In this document: one piece after another, positions 21,291 through 30,460 of the stretch
How the letters are laid out: every line of letters starts with the position of its first letter
Position numbering within the stretch: position 1 is the stretch's first letter
Assembly: GCA_036365145.1 (NCBI GenBank)
Contig: JAEOAD010000794.1
Span: 1,488,001 to 1,552,000 of the forward strand
Source of the DNA: Orientallactaga sibirica
Lineage: Eukaryota > Chordata > Mammalia > Rodentia > Dipodidae
Direction of reading: 5' to 3'
DNA: 64,000 bases
Notes under the pieces: model-generated
Databases searched by the model: none
What the model was told of the DNA's origin: nothing
What the model saw: the letters and a program-made list of their open reading frames with translations, nothing else
Translations under genes and position numbers: made by a program

Positions 21291-21659
21291 CACTGGCTTC
21301 CACGGGATACTGTTCCACTCTAATAAACTCCAAGTATGGTGGGATTACACTGCAAACGCCAGCCTCCCGAGGGTGAGCCGCTGTTAACGTGCTTACTTAT
21401 TAAGAATCCTCGTTGACATATTAACTTCGCTCTTCACTGAGCTTCTGGGTTTAGTTTATCAAGGTCTTAACACAGATCCCTCTCTGCTTTGGCAGTCTCT
21501 CTGGGAGGGCCTGCTTTTATCAGAAGTCATCTTTTAACACATACCATGTGGCTCTGGGTTTAGGAAGAACCTTTACATGATCTTTAGCAGAGGCACAGGC
21601 TTGTGTCTGGTTACCGTTGAGAGGTGGTTCTCGAACTTTTTGGCCTCAGGAACTCCCTC
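21291..21659. other. Intergenic, no recognised feature
   Basis: Unique-looking sequence without exon signals. Confidence 0.45.
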
Positions 21660-21872
21660 TTTTTAAAAAAATTATTTTTATTTATTTGAGAGAGAGAGGA
21701 AGAGGCAGATATATAGAGAGAATGGGTGCACCAAGGCTTCTAGCCACTGCAAACAAACTCCAGACGCATGCACCACCTTGTGCATCTGGCTTACATAGGC
21801 ACTAGGAAATCGAACCTGGATGCTTTGACTTTGCAGGCAAGTACCTTAACCACTAACCATCCCTCCAGTTCC
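21660..21872 (-). mobile_element. DIP-like SINE
   Basis: Antisense copy that ends in CCATCCCTCCAGTTCC. The GA-rich tract holds a short (AT)n interruption. Confidence 0.92.
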
Positions 21873-21875
21873 AGT

Positions 21876-22005
21876 TTATTTTTTGGTTTTTCGAGGTAGG
21901 GTCTTGCTCTAGTCCAGGCTGACCTGGAATTCACTACGTAGTCTCAGGCTTGCCTCGAATTCATATAATTCATGATGGCGTGTGCCATCATGCCTGCCTA
22001 GGTAC
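21876..22005 (-). mobile_element. B1-like SINE
   Basis: Antisense copy from TTTTTGGTTTTTCGAGG. It has an internal loss, since the CTCCTACCTCTGCCTCC block is missing. Confidence 0.85.
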
Positions 22006-22261
22006 TCCCAATATTGAAAGGCCCCATGGGACTTTTATAGTCAACCACTCCACCTCTGAGCTACACTTTCACCCTAAGAACTTTCGTTAGGTGGTCTACG
22101 TTGAGAGATGCTTACCATATAAGTCACTGAAACCATTTAAAATAGAACAATAACAGCTCCACCACATGTTAAATGAATAGCATTTCTATTCAAAGCAACT
22201 CTGTTTTCTGAAAAGACTTAATGAGGAAAGCTGTTCTGACATTCACAAATTTTGTTCTGCT

Positions 22262-22368
22262 TTGCTTTGTGGTTGCTGTTTATAGCAGGCTGGCTTTGAA
22301 CCCATGACTCTGCAGTCTCAGCTTCCCAGTGCTAGGACTTCAGGTGTGTACCACCACATCAGGCTGAT
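22262..22368 (-). mobile_element. Old B1-type SINE
   Basis: GCAGGCTGGCTTTGAACCC and CCCAGTGCTAGGACTTCAGG mark a diverged antisense B1. Confidence 0.6.
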
Positions 22369-22519
22369 TTCACAGAAGGCAGCTGGATTCTCGCCTCTGC
22401 TTCTGTCCTGTTGCTACCGTGTCTCATGGTACAGTTGCTGGAAAATGCCACTGGACACCCATGAACTAACAGGAGGGAAAAGAAAAATAGTCATTTAGCA
22501 TTGTGAAAAACATTATATG

Positions 22520-22735
22520 GGGGCTGGAGAGATGGCTCAGTGGTTAAGACACTTGTTTGCCAAGGACCCAAATTCAATTCCCTAGTACCCATATAAAGCC
22601 AGATGCATAAGGTGGCATATGCATCTGGTGTTTGCAGTGGCTGGAGGCCCTGGAACACCTATTCTCTCTCTCTTTCTCTTTCTCTCTTTCTCTTTCTCTC
22701 TCAAATGAATAAAATATTTGAAAAAAAAAAAACAG
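22520..22735 (+). mobile_element. DIP-like SINE, short variant
   Basis: GGGGCTGGAGAGATGGCTCA to a (CTTT)n-rich pyrimidine tract and A12 tail. The word ATTATATGG occurs at its left edge (22512-22520). Confidence 0.93.
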
Positions 22736-22985
22736 GGCTGGAGAGATGGCTTAGTGGTTAAGGTGCTTGCCTGTGAAGCCTAAGGACTCATGTTCAACTC
22801 TCCAGGTCCCAAGTAAGCCAGATGCACAATGTGACACAAGTGCAAGGTCATACATGTGCATAAGATGGCACACATGTCTGGAGTTCCATTACAGTGGCTG
22901 AAGGTCCTGGTGTACCAGTTCTCTCTCTCTCCTTCTCTCTTTGATAAAAAATTTAAAAAAATAAAAATAATATAAGATAAATAAA
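22736..22985 (+). mobile_element. DIP-like SINE, long variant, in tandem
   Basis: Inserted at the tail of the previous copy. It carries the extra middle block ACACAAGTGCAAGGTCATAC, absent from its neighbour. ACCATTATATGGG recurs after it (22987-22999), as AACATTATATGGG did before the first copy. Confidence 0.93.
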
Positions 22986-23029
22986 AACCATTATATGGGC
23001 TATCTCATAGAATCTTCCAGATGAAATTG

Positions 23030-23165
23030 CCAGCCAGCTACTATTATTGTACATTGCCCCCTTTCAGATGAGAAAATCAAGGCTCAGGACACTTAAGACG
23101 TTTACACACGGTTATACATTGAGGAGCAAAGAAGGAAAAATGAGGACCCAGGTCCACTGTCACTT
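23030..23165 (-). mobile_element. MIR-like SINE fragment
   Basis: TTTCAGATGAGAAAATCAAGG, CACTTAAGACG and CACGGTTATACA follow the core of MIR in one orientation. Very diverged. Confidence 0.5.
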
Positions 23166-23204
23166 TCCTATCGATAGCAGCTGCTGCAGATGAAGGCAAT
23201 CCAT

Positions 23205-23325
23205 GTCTGTGAGATATTGGACCCCAACCTCCAGAACTATAAACAGAATAAACCTCTATGCTTTATAAATTATCCAGGTTCTGGTATTCAGTTATAGCAA
23301 TAGAAAACAAACTCAGTTATCAATG
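23205..23325 (+). mobile_element. MaLR-like LTR 3' end
   Basis: AGAATAAACCTCTATGCTTTATAAATTATCCAGG..TATAGCAATAG is the standard 3' end of MaLR-type LTRs (AATAAA, then TTATAAATTAxCCAG). Confidence 0.6.
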
Positions 23326-23864
23326 AACCAAAATTCCCAACAGTCTACAAGTCTGTGTTCTCACCAAGAGAGAAAGGAGACAAGAGAAAGAAGTTAATTT
23401 TCCCCTTTGAAACCACCGCAAAGGAATAGGTTCGATACAACAGCAGCTCCTGGCCAATTTGAAAGAACACGCATCATTCAGGGAGAGCATGAGAGTCAAT
23501 GTTTACCCAGCACCTGCCGTAGGCCACACCCTCCACCTGTGGCACCGGAGTAGCTCTTCCTTATCTGCAAAGTGCTATGGATATGTGTTTGCAAGGGGGC
23601 ATATAGAAGCATCCCTGCATCTATCTGTTTGTTTGGGAGGAATCTGAGCAGAGGGGTTATATGGCGGGCCCAAAGACAGCTGCTAAGTCAAGAGTGCGCC
23701 ATGCCTCTCAAAGCTGGGACTCTTCCATTTATTCACACTTGCCTTCTGTCTAGGAAAGTGGCTCTGTTTCAACTTGGGTTTGCACTTTCTGGGTGCTGTG
23801 AGTAGCAACACTCAGGAAAGAGGACTGTGGGACTGGTGAAAGTGCACTTTCTAAGGACTCAAGG
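23326..23864. other. Intergenic, no recognised feature
   Basis: Unique-looking sequence; short open frames only. Confidence 0.45.
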
Positions 23865-23950
23865 TGGACTGTGTACATAGCCCAGAGGCAGAATGCTTAC
23901 CCAGCATGCAGTAGGCCCTGGGTTCCATCCAAACGCTGCCTCCCACCAAA
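23865..23950 (+). mobile_element. ID-like SINE
   Basis: CATAGCCCAGAGGCAGAATGCTT..CCAGCATGC..GGCCCTGGGTTCCATCC resembles tRNA-Ala-derived ID elements, followed by an A/C-rich tail. Confidence 0.7.
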
Positions 23951-24103
23951 ACACAAAAACAAAACCTCAATGAAGAAGAACCCAGGAAGGAACCCATGAC
24001 CCCAGGCAGACCTAGACTTGGTCTTTTGTATTAGGAGACCACATGACTTGGGGATAGAGGGAGAGCCATGGGTACCCTGGAGAAGCAGTGTTTTGTTTTG
24101 ATG

Positions 24104-24175
24104 TATGTATGTATGTATGTATGTATGTATGTATGTATGTATGTATGTATACACACACACACACACACATATATA
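24104..24175. repeat. (ATGT)n-(AC)n-(AT)n compound microsatellite
   Basis: About twelve ATGT units, ten AC units and four AT units in series. Confidence 0.95.
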
Positions 24176-24320
24176 TATTCAAAGTAGGGTATTACTGTCT
24201 AGCCCAGGCTGACCTGGAATTCACTACGTAGTCTCAGGGTGGCCTCAAACTCACAGTGCTCCACCTACCTCTGCCTCCCAAGTGCTGGGATTAAAGGCGT
24301 TCCTTGCCACACCCAGCTGT
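24176..24320 (-). mobile_element. B1-like SINE
   Basis: Full-length antisense copy. The microsatellite occupies the place of its tail. Confidence 0.92.
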
Positions 24321-24508
24321 TTTTAATATTATTAATTATTTGAGAGAGAGAGAATGGTCATTCCAGGGCCTCTAGCCACCACAAATGAGCTCCAGATGCA
24401 TGTGCCACCTTGTGTGTCTGGCTTACGTGGGTACTTACTGGGCAATCGAACCTGGGTCCTTAGGTTTTTCAGGCAAGCACCTTAACTACTAAGCCATCTC
24501 CCCAGCCT
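24321..24508 (-). mobile_element. DIP-like SINE
   Basis: Antisense copy, from TTAATTATTTGAGAGAG to CATCTCCCCAGCC. Confidence 0.92.
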
Positions 24509-24809
24509 AGGCATAGTGTTTTAACTTTGAATTTCTTGTCAAGTGTTGTCAATGAGGAGAGTCCATAAAACCACCCAGACTTTGGGATGACTTAAAAAAT
24601 TAGAGGCTTTGGTGACATGAGACATTTTTAGATGGTGATGAATACCTGGGAGTATCTCTCTCTCAAATAAATAAATAAATAATAATAAATAAAATATTTA
24701 AAAAAATTAACTGAAAACAAGATGGTGAAAACACCCTGAAAGCTCTCACTCTCAGGTAGCAGTAATGCTTCACACATTTGCTCCCTTGGAGTAAATTTTA
24801 ATCATTCCC
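24509..24809. other. Intergenic, no recognised feature
   Basis: Unique-looking sequence with an (AAAT)n-like run at 24665-24710. Confidence 0.45.
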
Positions 24810-24944
24810 TCTCCATCCAATGTTTGTGGGTGGCATGCCTGCTGGGTATATGTACGTGTATAGGCCAGAGGTTGATATCACATGTTTTCCTCAATTGTTC
24901 TCCACCTTATCACTTTTTTATTGATTTATTTATACTCTTTATAT

Positions 24945-25138
24945 ATATTTTAAATTTTTATTTATTTATTTGAGGAAAGAGGAAGAGGGAGAGAGAATGG
25001 GTCTGCCAGCCACTGCAAATGAACTCCCAGCATGTGTGTCACCTTGTACATCTGGCTTCTGTGGGTTCTGAGGAATGGAACCTGAGTCCTTTGGCTTTGC
25101 AGGCAAGCATCTTAACCACTAAGTCATGTCTCCAGCCC
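24945..25138 (-). mobile_element. DIP-like SINE
   Basis: Antisense copy, with CATGTCTCCAGCCC at its right end; CCACC(A/T)T.T words flank it. Confidence 0.92.
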
Positions 25139-25147
25139 ACCATCTTT

Positions 25148-25382
25148 CTTTTTTTTTTAAATAATTTTTAATTATTTATTTGAGAGAGAGAGAGAGAGAC
25201 GAAGAGGCAGACAGAGGCAGATAGAGAGAGGATGGGGCATACCAGGGCCTCCAGCTGCTGCAAACGAACTCCAGATGCATGTGCCACCTTGTGCATCTGG
25301 CTTATGCAGGTCCTGGGAAATCAAACCTGGGTCCTTTGGATTTGCAGGCAAGCACCTTAATTGCTAAGCCATCTCTCCAGGG
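25148..25382 (-). mobile_element. DIP-like SINE
   Basis: Antisense copy with a GA-rich tract at 25181-25235, ending in CATCTCTCCAGGGC. Confidence 0.92.
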
Positions 25383-25389
25383 CCCCCCT

Positions 25390-25443
25390 TTTTAAAAAAA
25401 TTATTTATTTATTTGAGAGAGAGAGAGAAAGAGGCAGAGTTAT
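25390..25443 (-). mobile_element. DIP-like SINE, truncated
   Basis: Only the tail and GA-rich part remain (TTATTTATTTATTTGAGAGAG); the sequence then changes to (TTTC)n. Confidence 0.8.
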
Positions 25444-25445
25444 TT

Positions 25446-25447
25446 CT

Positions 25448-25495
<48 letters not shown>

Positions 25496-25507
25496 TCCTT
25501 CTTTCTT
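25446..25507. repeat. (TTTC)n microsatellite
   Basis: About fourteen TTTC units that abut the T side of an antisense B1 and probably grew from its tail. Confidence 0.95.
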
Positions 25508-25650
25508 TTTTGAGGTAGGGTCTCACTCTAGCTTAGGCTGACCTGGAATCAACTCTATAGTTTCAGGGTGGCCTTGAACTCACAGCAATCCTCCTACCTC
25601 TGCCTCCCAAGTGCTAGGATTAAAGGTGTGCACCACCACGCCCAGCAGAG
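25508..25650 (-). mobile_element. B1-like SINE
   Basis: Full-length antisense copy from TTTTTTGAGGTAGGG to CACCACGCCCAGC. The words GAGGCAGAG before (25430-25438) and CAGAGACATAGAG after may be remnants of the target. Confidence 0.92.
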
Positions 25651-25879
25651 ACATAGAGTCTCTCACCAATTCAGCTACTCTAAGTGGCCAGCTTTGCCCT
25701 GAAGATCCTGTTCACCTTCTGAGCACTGGCATTACAGATAGTCTGGCATTTACATGGACACTGGGGCTTTGAACTCAGGTCCTCGTGCTTATACAGTGGC
25801 GAGTGCTTTACTGACTGAGCCATCTCCCCAGCACCCTCTCCAGTTCAATGGGTTTTAAGAATAATATACACCCACACTT

Positions 25880-25995
25880 GAGGCTGGAGAGAAGGCTTAA
25901 CGGTTAAGGCACTTGCCTGCAAAGCCAAAGGACCTTGGTTTGATTCCCCAGGACCCATGTAAGCCAGATACACAAGGTGGCGCATGCATCTGGAC
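25880..25995 (+). mobile_element. DIP-like SINE, 3'-truncated
   Basis: GAGGCTGGAGAGAAGGCTTAA to GGCGCATGCATCTGGA. The pyrimidine tail is missing and ID-like sequence follows at once. Confidence 0.85.
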
Positions 25996-26037
25996 TTGCT
26001 CATGCTAGGCAAGTGCTCTACCGCTGAGCTTCAGCCC
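25996..26037 (-). mobile_element. ID-like SINE fragment
   Basis: CATGCTAGGCAAGTGCTCTACCGCTGAGCT is the antisense head of an ID element. Confidence 0.65.
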
Positions 26038-26788
26038 AGTTTGTGCCTCTTCTAGAGCAGTTTTCCACGGAGTTTGAAGACACCTCAGTTGTTTACCCAT
26101 CTACCTGTTCAAGGACATTTGGTTTGCTTCTTGTTTGGGACTGCTGTGAGTAAGGCTGTGATGGATATTTGTGTGCAAGTATTTGAGGGAATGAATGTAT
26201 GATTTCATTCCTCATCACTTCCTAGGGGAGATGCATGGTCACATTGTCAGAAAGGTTTAACAGTTCTCCAAAAGATGGAATAAGATTACCATGTTAAGTG
26301 AAATAGGCCAGACTCAGAAAGACAAATGTCACGTGTTCATGTTTTCTATAGATTTATATCCTGTCATATATGTGTATATGTGCATACACACACATATATA
26401 TGACATGAAAGTAGAAGGGAGACTATTTGGAGGAAGGAAGCAGTGTAAAGAGAGGTGGGGAGGAGAACAAGCATGTAAATGAAGGGAAAAAAGACAGCTA
26501 TCACAGGTTTTCTTTCTTATGTGGAATCTTGATTTAAAAATACATACATACAAATGTATGTATGTGTATGGAACATATATTTACATTTGTGTGTGTATGT
26601 AGGTAGGTCATAAAACTAGAAAGGAGCCAGGAGAGGGGAGGAAGAGATCTTAAGGGAGGGGGAAGCAGCAGAAGAGAGGACAATGGAACTCATGTGACAT
26701 GAGAGCAGAGGGAAGGACTGTTTAGAATGGGACAAGCAAGAGGGGACAAAGAGGAAGGAAAGTGAATTAGGATAAAGGAACACTGAGC

Positions 26789-27003
26789 TGGAGAGATGGC
26801 TTAGCGGTTAAGGTGCTTGCCTGCAAAGCCTAAAGACCCATGTTTAACTCTCCAGATCCCACCTTAGCCAGATGCACAAAGGTGAGGCAAGCTCAAGGTC
26901 ACACAATCCCACTAGGTGACAAAAGCATCTGGAGTTTGATTGCAGTGTATGAGGCCCTGGTGCACCAATTCTCTCTCTCTCTCTCTCTCTCAAATAAAAA
27001 AAA
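26789..27003 (+). mobile_element. DIP-like SINE, long variant
   Basis: GAGCTGGAGAGATGGCTTAGC; extra middle block with GGCAAGCTCAAGGTCACAC; ends (CT)n then AAATAAA. Confidence 0.93.
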
Positions 27004-27171
27004 AGAATAAGGGAAAATGGCATATATGTATGAAAAAGAAAGAAACAATGTATAAGCCATGAAAGTATCATGGGGGAGGGCCTAAGGGGAGAGGAAGGGG
27101 TAAAGAGAATGATGGGGTGAATATGAGCAAAGTACAGTGATATACAGAAATATAAAAATGTCATAATGAGG

Positions 27172-27378
27172 ACTGGAGACATGGCCCAGCAGTTAAAGGT
27201 ACTGGCTTGGAAAGCCTGACTGATGGCCCAAGTTGGGTTTCCCAATGCCCACATAAAGCCAGATGCACAAAATGGCACATGCATCTGGAGTTTGCAATAG
27301 TAAAAGGCCCTGGTATGCCCATACATTCTCTCTCTCACTTATTCTCTCCACTCTGCTTGCAAATAAATTATATATATA
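27172..27378 (+). mobile_element. DIP-like SINE
   Basis: Diverged head GACTGGAGACATGGCCCAG, standard body, and a tail that ends in (TA)n. Confidence 0.9.
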
Positions 27379-27383
27379 AAACA

Positions 27384-27535
27384 ACATCCAGGTATGGTGG
27401 CACACACCTTTAATCCCAGCACTTGGGAGGCCAAGGTAGGAGGATTACCATGAGTTCAAGGCCAGCCTGGAACTATAGAATGAACTTGGGTCAGCTTGGG
27501 CTAGAGTGAAACCCTTCCTTGAAAAAAAACCAAAA
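27384..27535 (+). mobile_element. B1-like SINE
   Basis: Full-length copy from ATCCAGGTATGGTGGC to a short A8 tail with CC. Confidence 0.92.
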
Positions 27536-27538
27536 CAT

Positions 27539-27778
27539 GGGCTGGAGAGATGGCTTAGTGGTTAAGGTGTTTGCCTGCAAAGCCAAAGGACCCAGGTTCA
27601 ATTCCCCAGTACCCACGTAAGCCAGATGCACAAGGGGGCTCATGCATCTGGAGTTCATTTGCAGTGGCTAGAGGCCCTGTGCACCCATTCTCTCTCTGTC
27701 TATCTCCTCTCCTGCTCTCTCTCCCTCCCCTGTGCTTACAATTAAATAAATGAACAACAACAACAACAACAAAAAACC
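27539..27778 (+). mobile_element. DIP-like SINE with (CAA)n tail
   Basis: GGGCTGGAGAGATGGCTTAG to AATTAAATAAATG followed by (CAA)n at 27755-27775. ACCAAAACA words flank it. Confidence 0.93.
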
Positions 27779-27821
27779 AAAACACCAAACCCAATCCAAA
27801 CCAAACAAAAACCAAAAACAA

Positions 27822-28000
27822 AGGTGCTTGCTTGCATAGCTTGACTGTCAGGGTTCAATTCCCTAGTGTTCACATCAAGCCAGAAACACCAAGTGGTGCA
27901 TGTGTCTAGAGTTCATTTGCAGTGGCAAAAGACCCCAATGTACCAGTGCGTGCTCTCTCTCTATTTCTCTCTGCTTGTGAATATAACTATAAATATATAT
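27822..28000 (+). mobile_element. DIP-like SINE, head missing
   Basis: Starts at AGGTGCTTGCTTGCATAGC, so about 30 bases of the tRNA-like head are absent; ends in TGAATATAACTATAAAT(AT)n. Confidence 0.85.
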
Positions 28001-28004
28001 ATAT

Positions 28005-28158
28005 ATATTTTGGTTTTGGGAGGTAGGGTCTCACTCTGGTCCAGGCTGACCTAGAATTAACTATGTAGTCTCAGGGTGGCCTCAAACTCTCGGCGATCCT
28101 CCTACCTCTGCCTCCCGAGTGCTGGGATTAAAGGCGTGCGCCACTACGCCTGGCTTTA
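28005..28158 (-). mobile_element. B1-like SINE
   Basis: Full-length antisense copy; TATATATTTT words flank it on both sides (28003-28010 and 28157-28164). Confidence 0.93.
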
Positions 28159-28205
28159 TATTTTTTAATGTTATAATGAAACCTATTAACTAAAAACTAC
28201 AAAAG

Positions 28206-28395
28206 GGCTGGAGAGATGGCATAGTGGTTAAGGCTTGCCTGTGAAGCCTAATGACCCAGGTTTGATTTCCCAGTACCCATGTAAGCCAGATGCACATGGT
28301 GGCGCGTGCATCTGGAGTTCATTTGCAGTGGCTAGAGGCGCCGGCATGCCCATTCTCTCTCTCTCAATATATATATATATATAAAATCTTAAAAA
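28206..28395 (+). mobile_element. DIP-like SINE at the L1 terminus
   Basis: Head GGGCTGGAGAGATGGCATAG directly follows the end of the L1 3' UTR. It has (CT)n, (AT)n and an A-rich tail. Confidence 0.92.
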
Positions 28396-28989
28396 AGAAC
28401 AGAGAGAGAGAGAGAAGAAAAGCTATAGAAGCAGGTAAAATATTCCAAACCCAGACAGTTTTCCAAAATGACTGTATCGTCAAGCCCAGCAGTCAGAGAA
28501 ACTGTCAGAGGTAACGAGCCAGTAGCCAAGTGTGTCCTATTTGGCCCTCACTTATGAATAATCATGAGACTTTGTAAAACTTTCTGAAATGTTCAAAGTT
28601 CTGATACTTTTGGAGCTGGGTCATAGCTGTCCGTCTAGGAGGGGCACACACTCTCCAGTTAGAATCAGCCCCCAAACCCTGCTTACTAACTGAAAAGCTT
28701 CCTCTTGGGACCCCTGGAATCCGACTCGGGTTTCCCTCTAAGAAGTCAGGACTAGATCTGTGCTGGGGTTGTGATGTACCATCTATGACTCTCCACTGCC
28801 TTCCTTGGAGTTGTGTCCTCTGCTCACAGACCAAAGGTCCCTGATCTCCAGCCTGTCCTCCTCTTCCATGCCCTGTTGACCTTCTGTAAATCCCTATCTA
28901 GGTCTTGACTTCACAGAACACATGTATAGTGTCAGCTCAATTGCCAGGTCCCCTCTGCACCGCTGAACAGGAAACGCTAAAACCTTGGG
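28396..28989. other. Intergenic, no recognised feature
   Basis: A short GA-rich run at 28398-28415, then unique-looking sequence. Confidence 0.5.
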
Positions 28990-29150
28990 TCCTGATTTTA
29001 GACCTTAGCTCTGCTTCTCAGTAGCTGGTTATGCACCTGTTTCCTCTGTGGGAAAGTGAGGATTGTACAGTACCTGCCTTAGAGGGCTGTTGGGAATATC
29101 AAGTGAGAATATACACACTAAGTGCTTGGAACAGAGCTTGGCACAGGCAG
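28990..29150 (+). mobile_element. MIR SINE
   Basis: GACCTTAGCTCTGC..CACCTGTTTCCTCTGTGGGAAAGTGAGGATT..GTACCTGCC and AGTGCTTGGAACAGAGCTTGGCACA follow the MIR consensus order. Confidence 0.75.
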
Positions 29151-29473
29151 GCACAGGCTTTTGTTTCTCTTGCCTTTAAGCTACTCTGTGCCATGGCTGG
29201 GGTGCTATCAGGGACCCTGCTCCCCAAGCCAAGTGACAGAGTGAGAGGATGTAGATACAACTTCACCCCAGCCAATAGCTGTTCTATGGTGATCTGTCTG
29301 CTGTGGCTTGATATTTGAATTGTTTTAGAAAAGTCTGAAATTCAATATGAAATCCCAAATCTCTTGATCTGTGTATTAGTTTTCTCATTTCTGTGACAAA
29401 ATACCTGACAAAAACAACTTATGAAAGGAAAGAAGGGTTTATTTTATTTTATTTTTAAAAATATTTTTATTTA

Positions 29474-29625
29474 CCGGGCGTGGTGGCGCACGCCTTTAAT
29501 CCCAGCACTTGGGAGGCAGAGGTAGGAGGATTGCCGAGAGTTTGAGGCCACCCTGAGACTACATAGTGAATTCCAGGTCAGCCTGGACCAGAGTGAAACC
29601 CTACCTCGAAAACCCCTCCCCCCAA
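29474..29625 (+). mobile_element. B1-like SINE inside a DIP tail
   Basis: ACCGGGCGTGGTGGCGCACG to ACCTCGAAAACC. It lies within the T/A-rich tail of the antisense DIP copy: ATTATTTTATTTTA words lie on both sides. Confidence 0.94.
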
Positions 29626-29639
29626 ATTATTTTATTTTA

Positions 29640-29838
29640 TTTTATTTTAGCTATTTGAGAGAGAGAGAGAGAAAGAAAGAGAGAGAGAATGGACATGCCA
29701 GGGTGTTCAGTTGCTGCAAATGAACTCCAGACATATGCACCACCTTGTGCATCTGGCTTACATGGGTCCTGGAATATTGAGCCTAGGTCCTTTGGCTTTT
29801 CAGGCAAGCGCCTTAACCACTAAGCAATCTCTCAAGCC
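29640..29838 (-). mobile_element. DIP-like SINE
   Basis: Antisense copy from TTTGAGAGAGAGAG to CAATCTCTCAAGCCC. Its tail continues at 29440-29473, left of the inserted B1. Confidence 0.92.
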
Positions 29839-30174
29839 CAAGAAGGGTTTCTTTTGACTCATATTTTGAGGTTACAATCCATCATGTCAGGAAGGACTCA
29901 GAGGCAGGGACGGCAGACAGCACTGCATGAGCAGTCAGGAAGCAGCATGATGGATGTGGGGCTCAGCTCACTTTCTTCCTTTTACTCAGTCTAGGACTCC
30001 AGCTCATGGGATGGCTCCACCCACATTTAGAATAGGTTTCCCGCATCAATTAACTTAATCTAGAAACTCTCTCACAGACATGCCCAGAGATTTGTTTCCA
30101 TGGTGATTCTAAATTCTGTCAAATTGACAATCCAGATTAACCATCGCAATGCCTGACTCTGACCTCTGGCCTCC

Positions 30175-30178
30175 ACAT

Positions 30179-30214
<36 letters not shown>

Positions 30215-30290
30215 ACACACACAGATGTGTGCCCACACACATAGGTACATTCACACACACATTCATGCACACCAAACACACATATGCACT
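30175..30290. repeat. (CA)n-rich microsatellite
   Basis: CA runs at 30178-30224, then interrupted CA-rich sequence to 30290. Confidence 0.93.
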
Positions 30291-30301
30291 CAAAAAAGGA
30301 A

Positions 30302-30460
30302 TAAATCAGGCGTGGTGATACTTGCTTTAATCCCAGCACTCAGGAGGCCAAGGTAGGGGGATCACTGTGAGTTTGAGGCCAGCCCGAGACTACATAATGA
30401 ATTCCAGGTCAGCCTGAGCTAGAGCCAGACCTTACCTTGAAAAACCAATATATATATATG
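30302..30460 (+). mobile_element. B1-like SINE
   Basis: AATCAGGCGTGGTGATACTTG to ACCTTGAAAAACC, with (AT)n at its end. Confidence 0.9.

Larger units (their letters stand above)
24810..25842 (-). mobile_element. Old rodent repeat split by later insertions
   Basis: The left part (24810-24915, TGTACGTGTATAGGCCAGAGG) and right part (25651-25842, GAGTCTCTCACCAATTCAGC ... CATCTCCCCAGCACC) are the two halves of one antisense element, like that at 6025-6292. Three DIP-like pieces, a (TTTC)n run and a B1 lie between them. Confidence 0.55.
26040..28205 (+). mobile_element. L1 3' region, possibly 5'-inverted, full of SINEs
   Basis: From 26285 the sequence reads as sense L1: the end of ORF2 (CAGACTCAGAAAGACAAATGTCA), a purine-rich 3' UTR (26600-27160), and the terminal words ATGTTATAATGAAACC at 28168-28185. 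Bases 26060-26284 read as antisense L1 from just upstream of that point (TACCCATCTACCTGTTCAAGGACATTTGG). This could be a twin-priming inversion or two separate old insertions. Between 26789 and 28158 five DIP-like and two B1-like SINEs interrupt it. Confidence 0.65.
29370..30155 (-). mobile_element. LTR-like repeat, antisense, split by two SINEs
   Basis: The left part (29370-29445, GTATTAGTTTTCTCATTTCTG ... AAGAAGGGTTTATT) and right part (29838-30155, resuming at AAGAAGGGTTTCTTTTGAC, to ACCATCGCA) form one antisense element of the group seen at 15027-15350. The repeated AAGAAGGGTTT on both sides shows where the SINE block entered. Confidence 0.6.
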
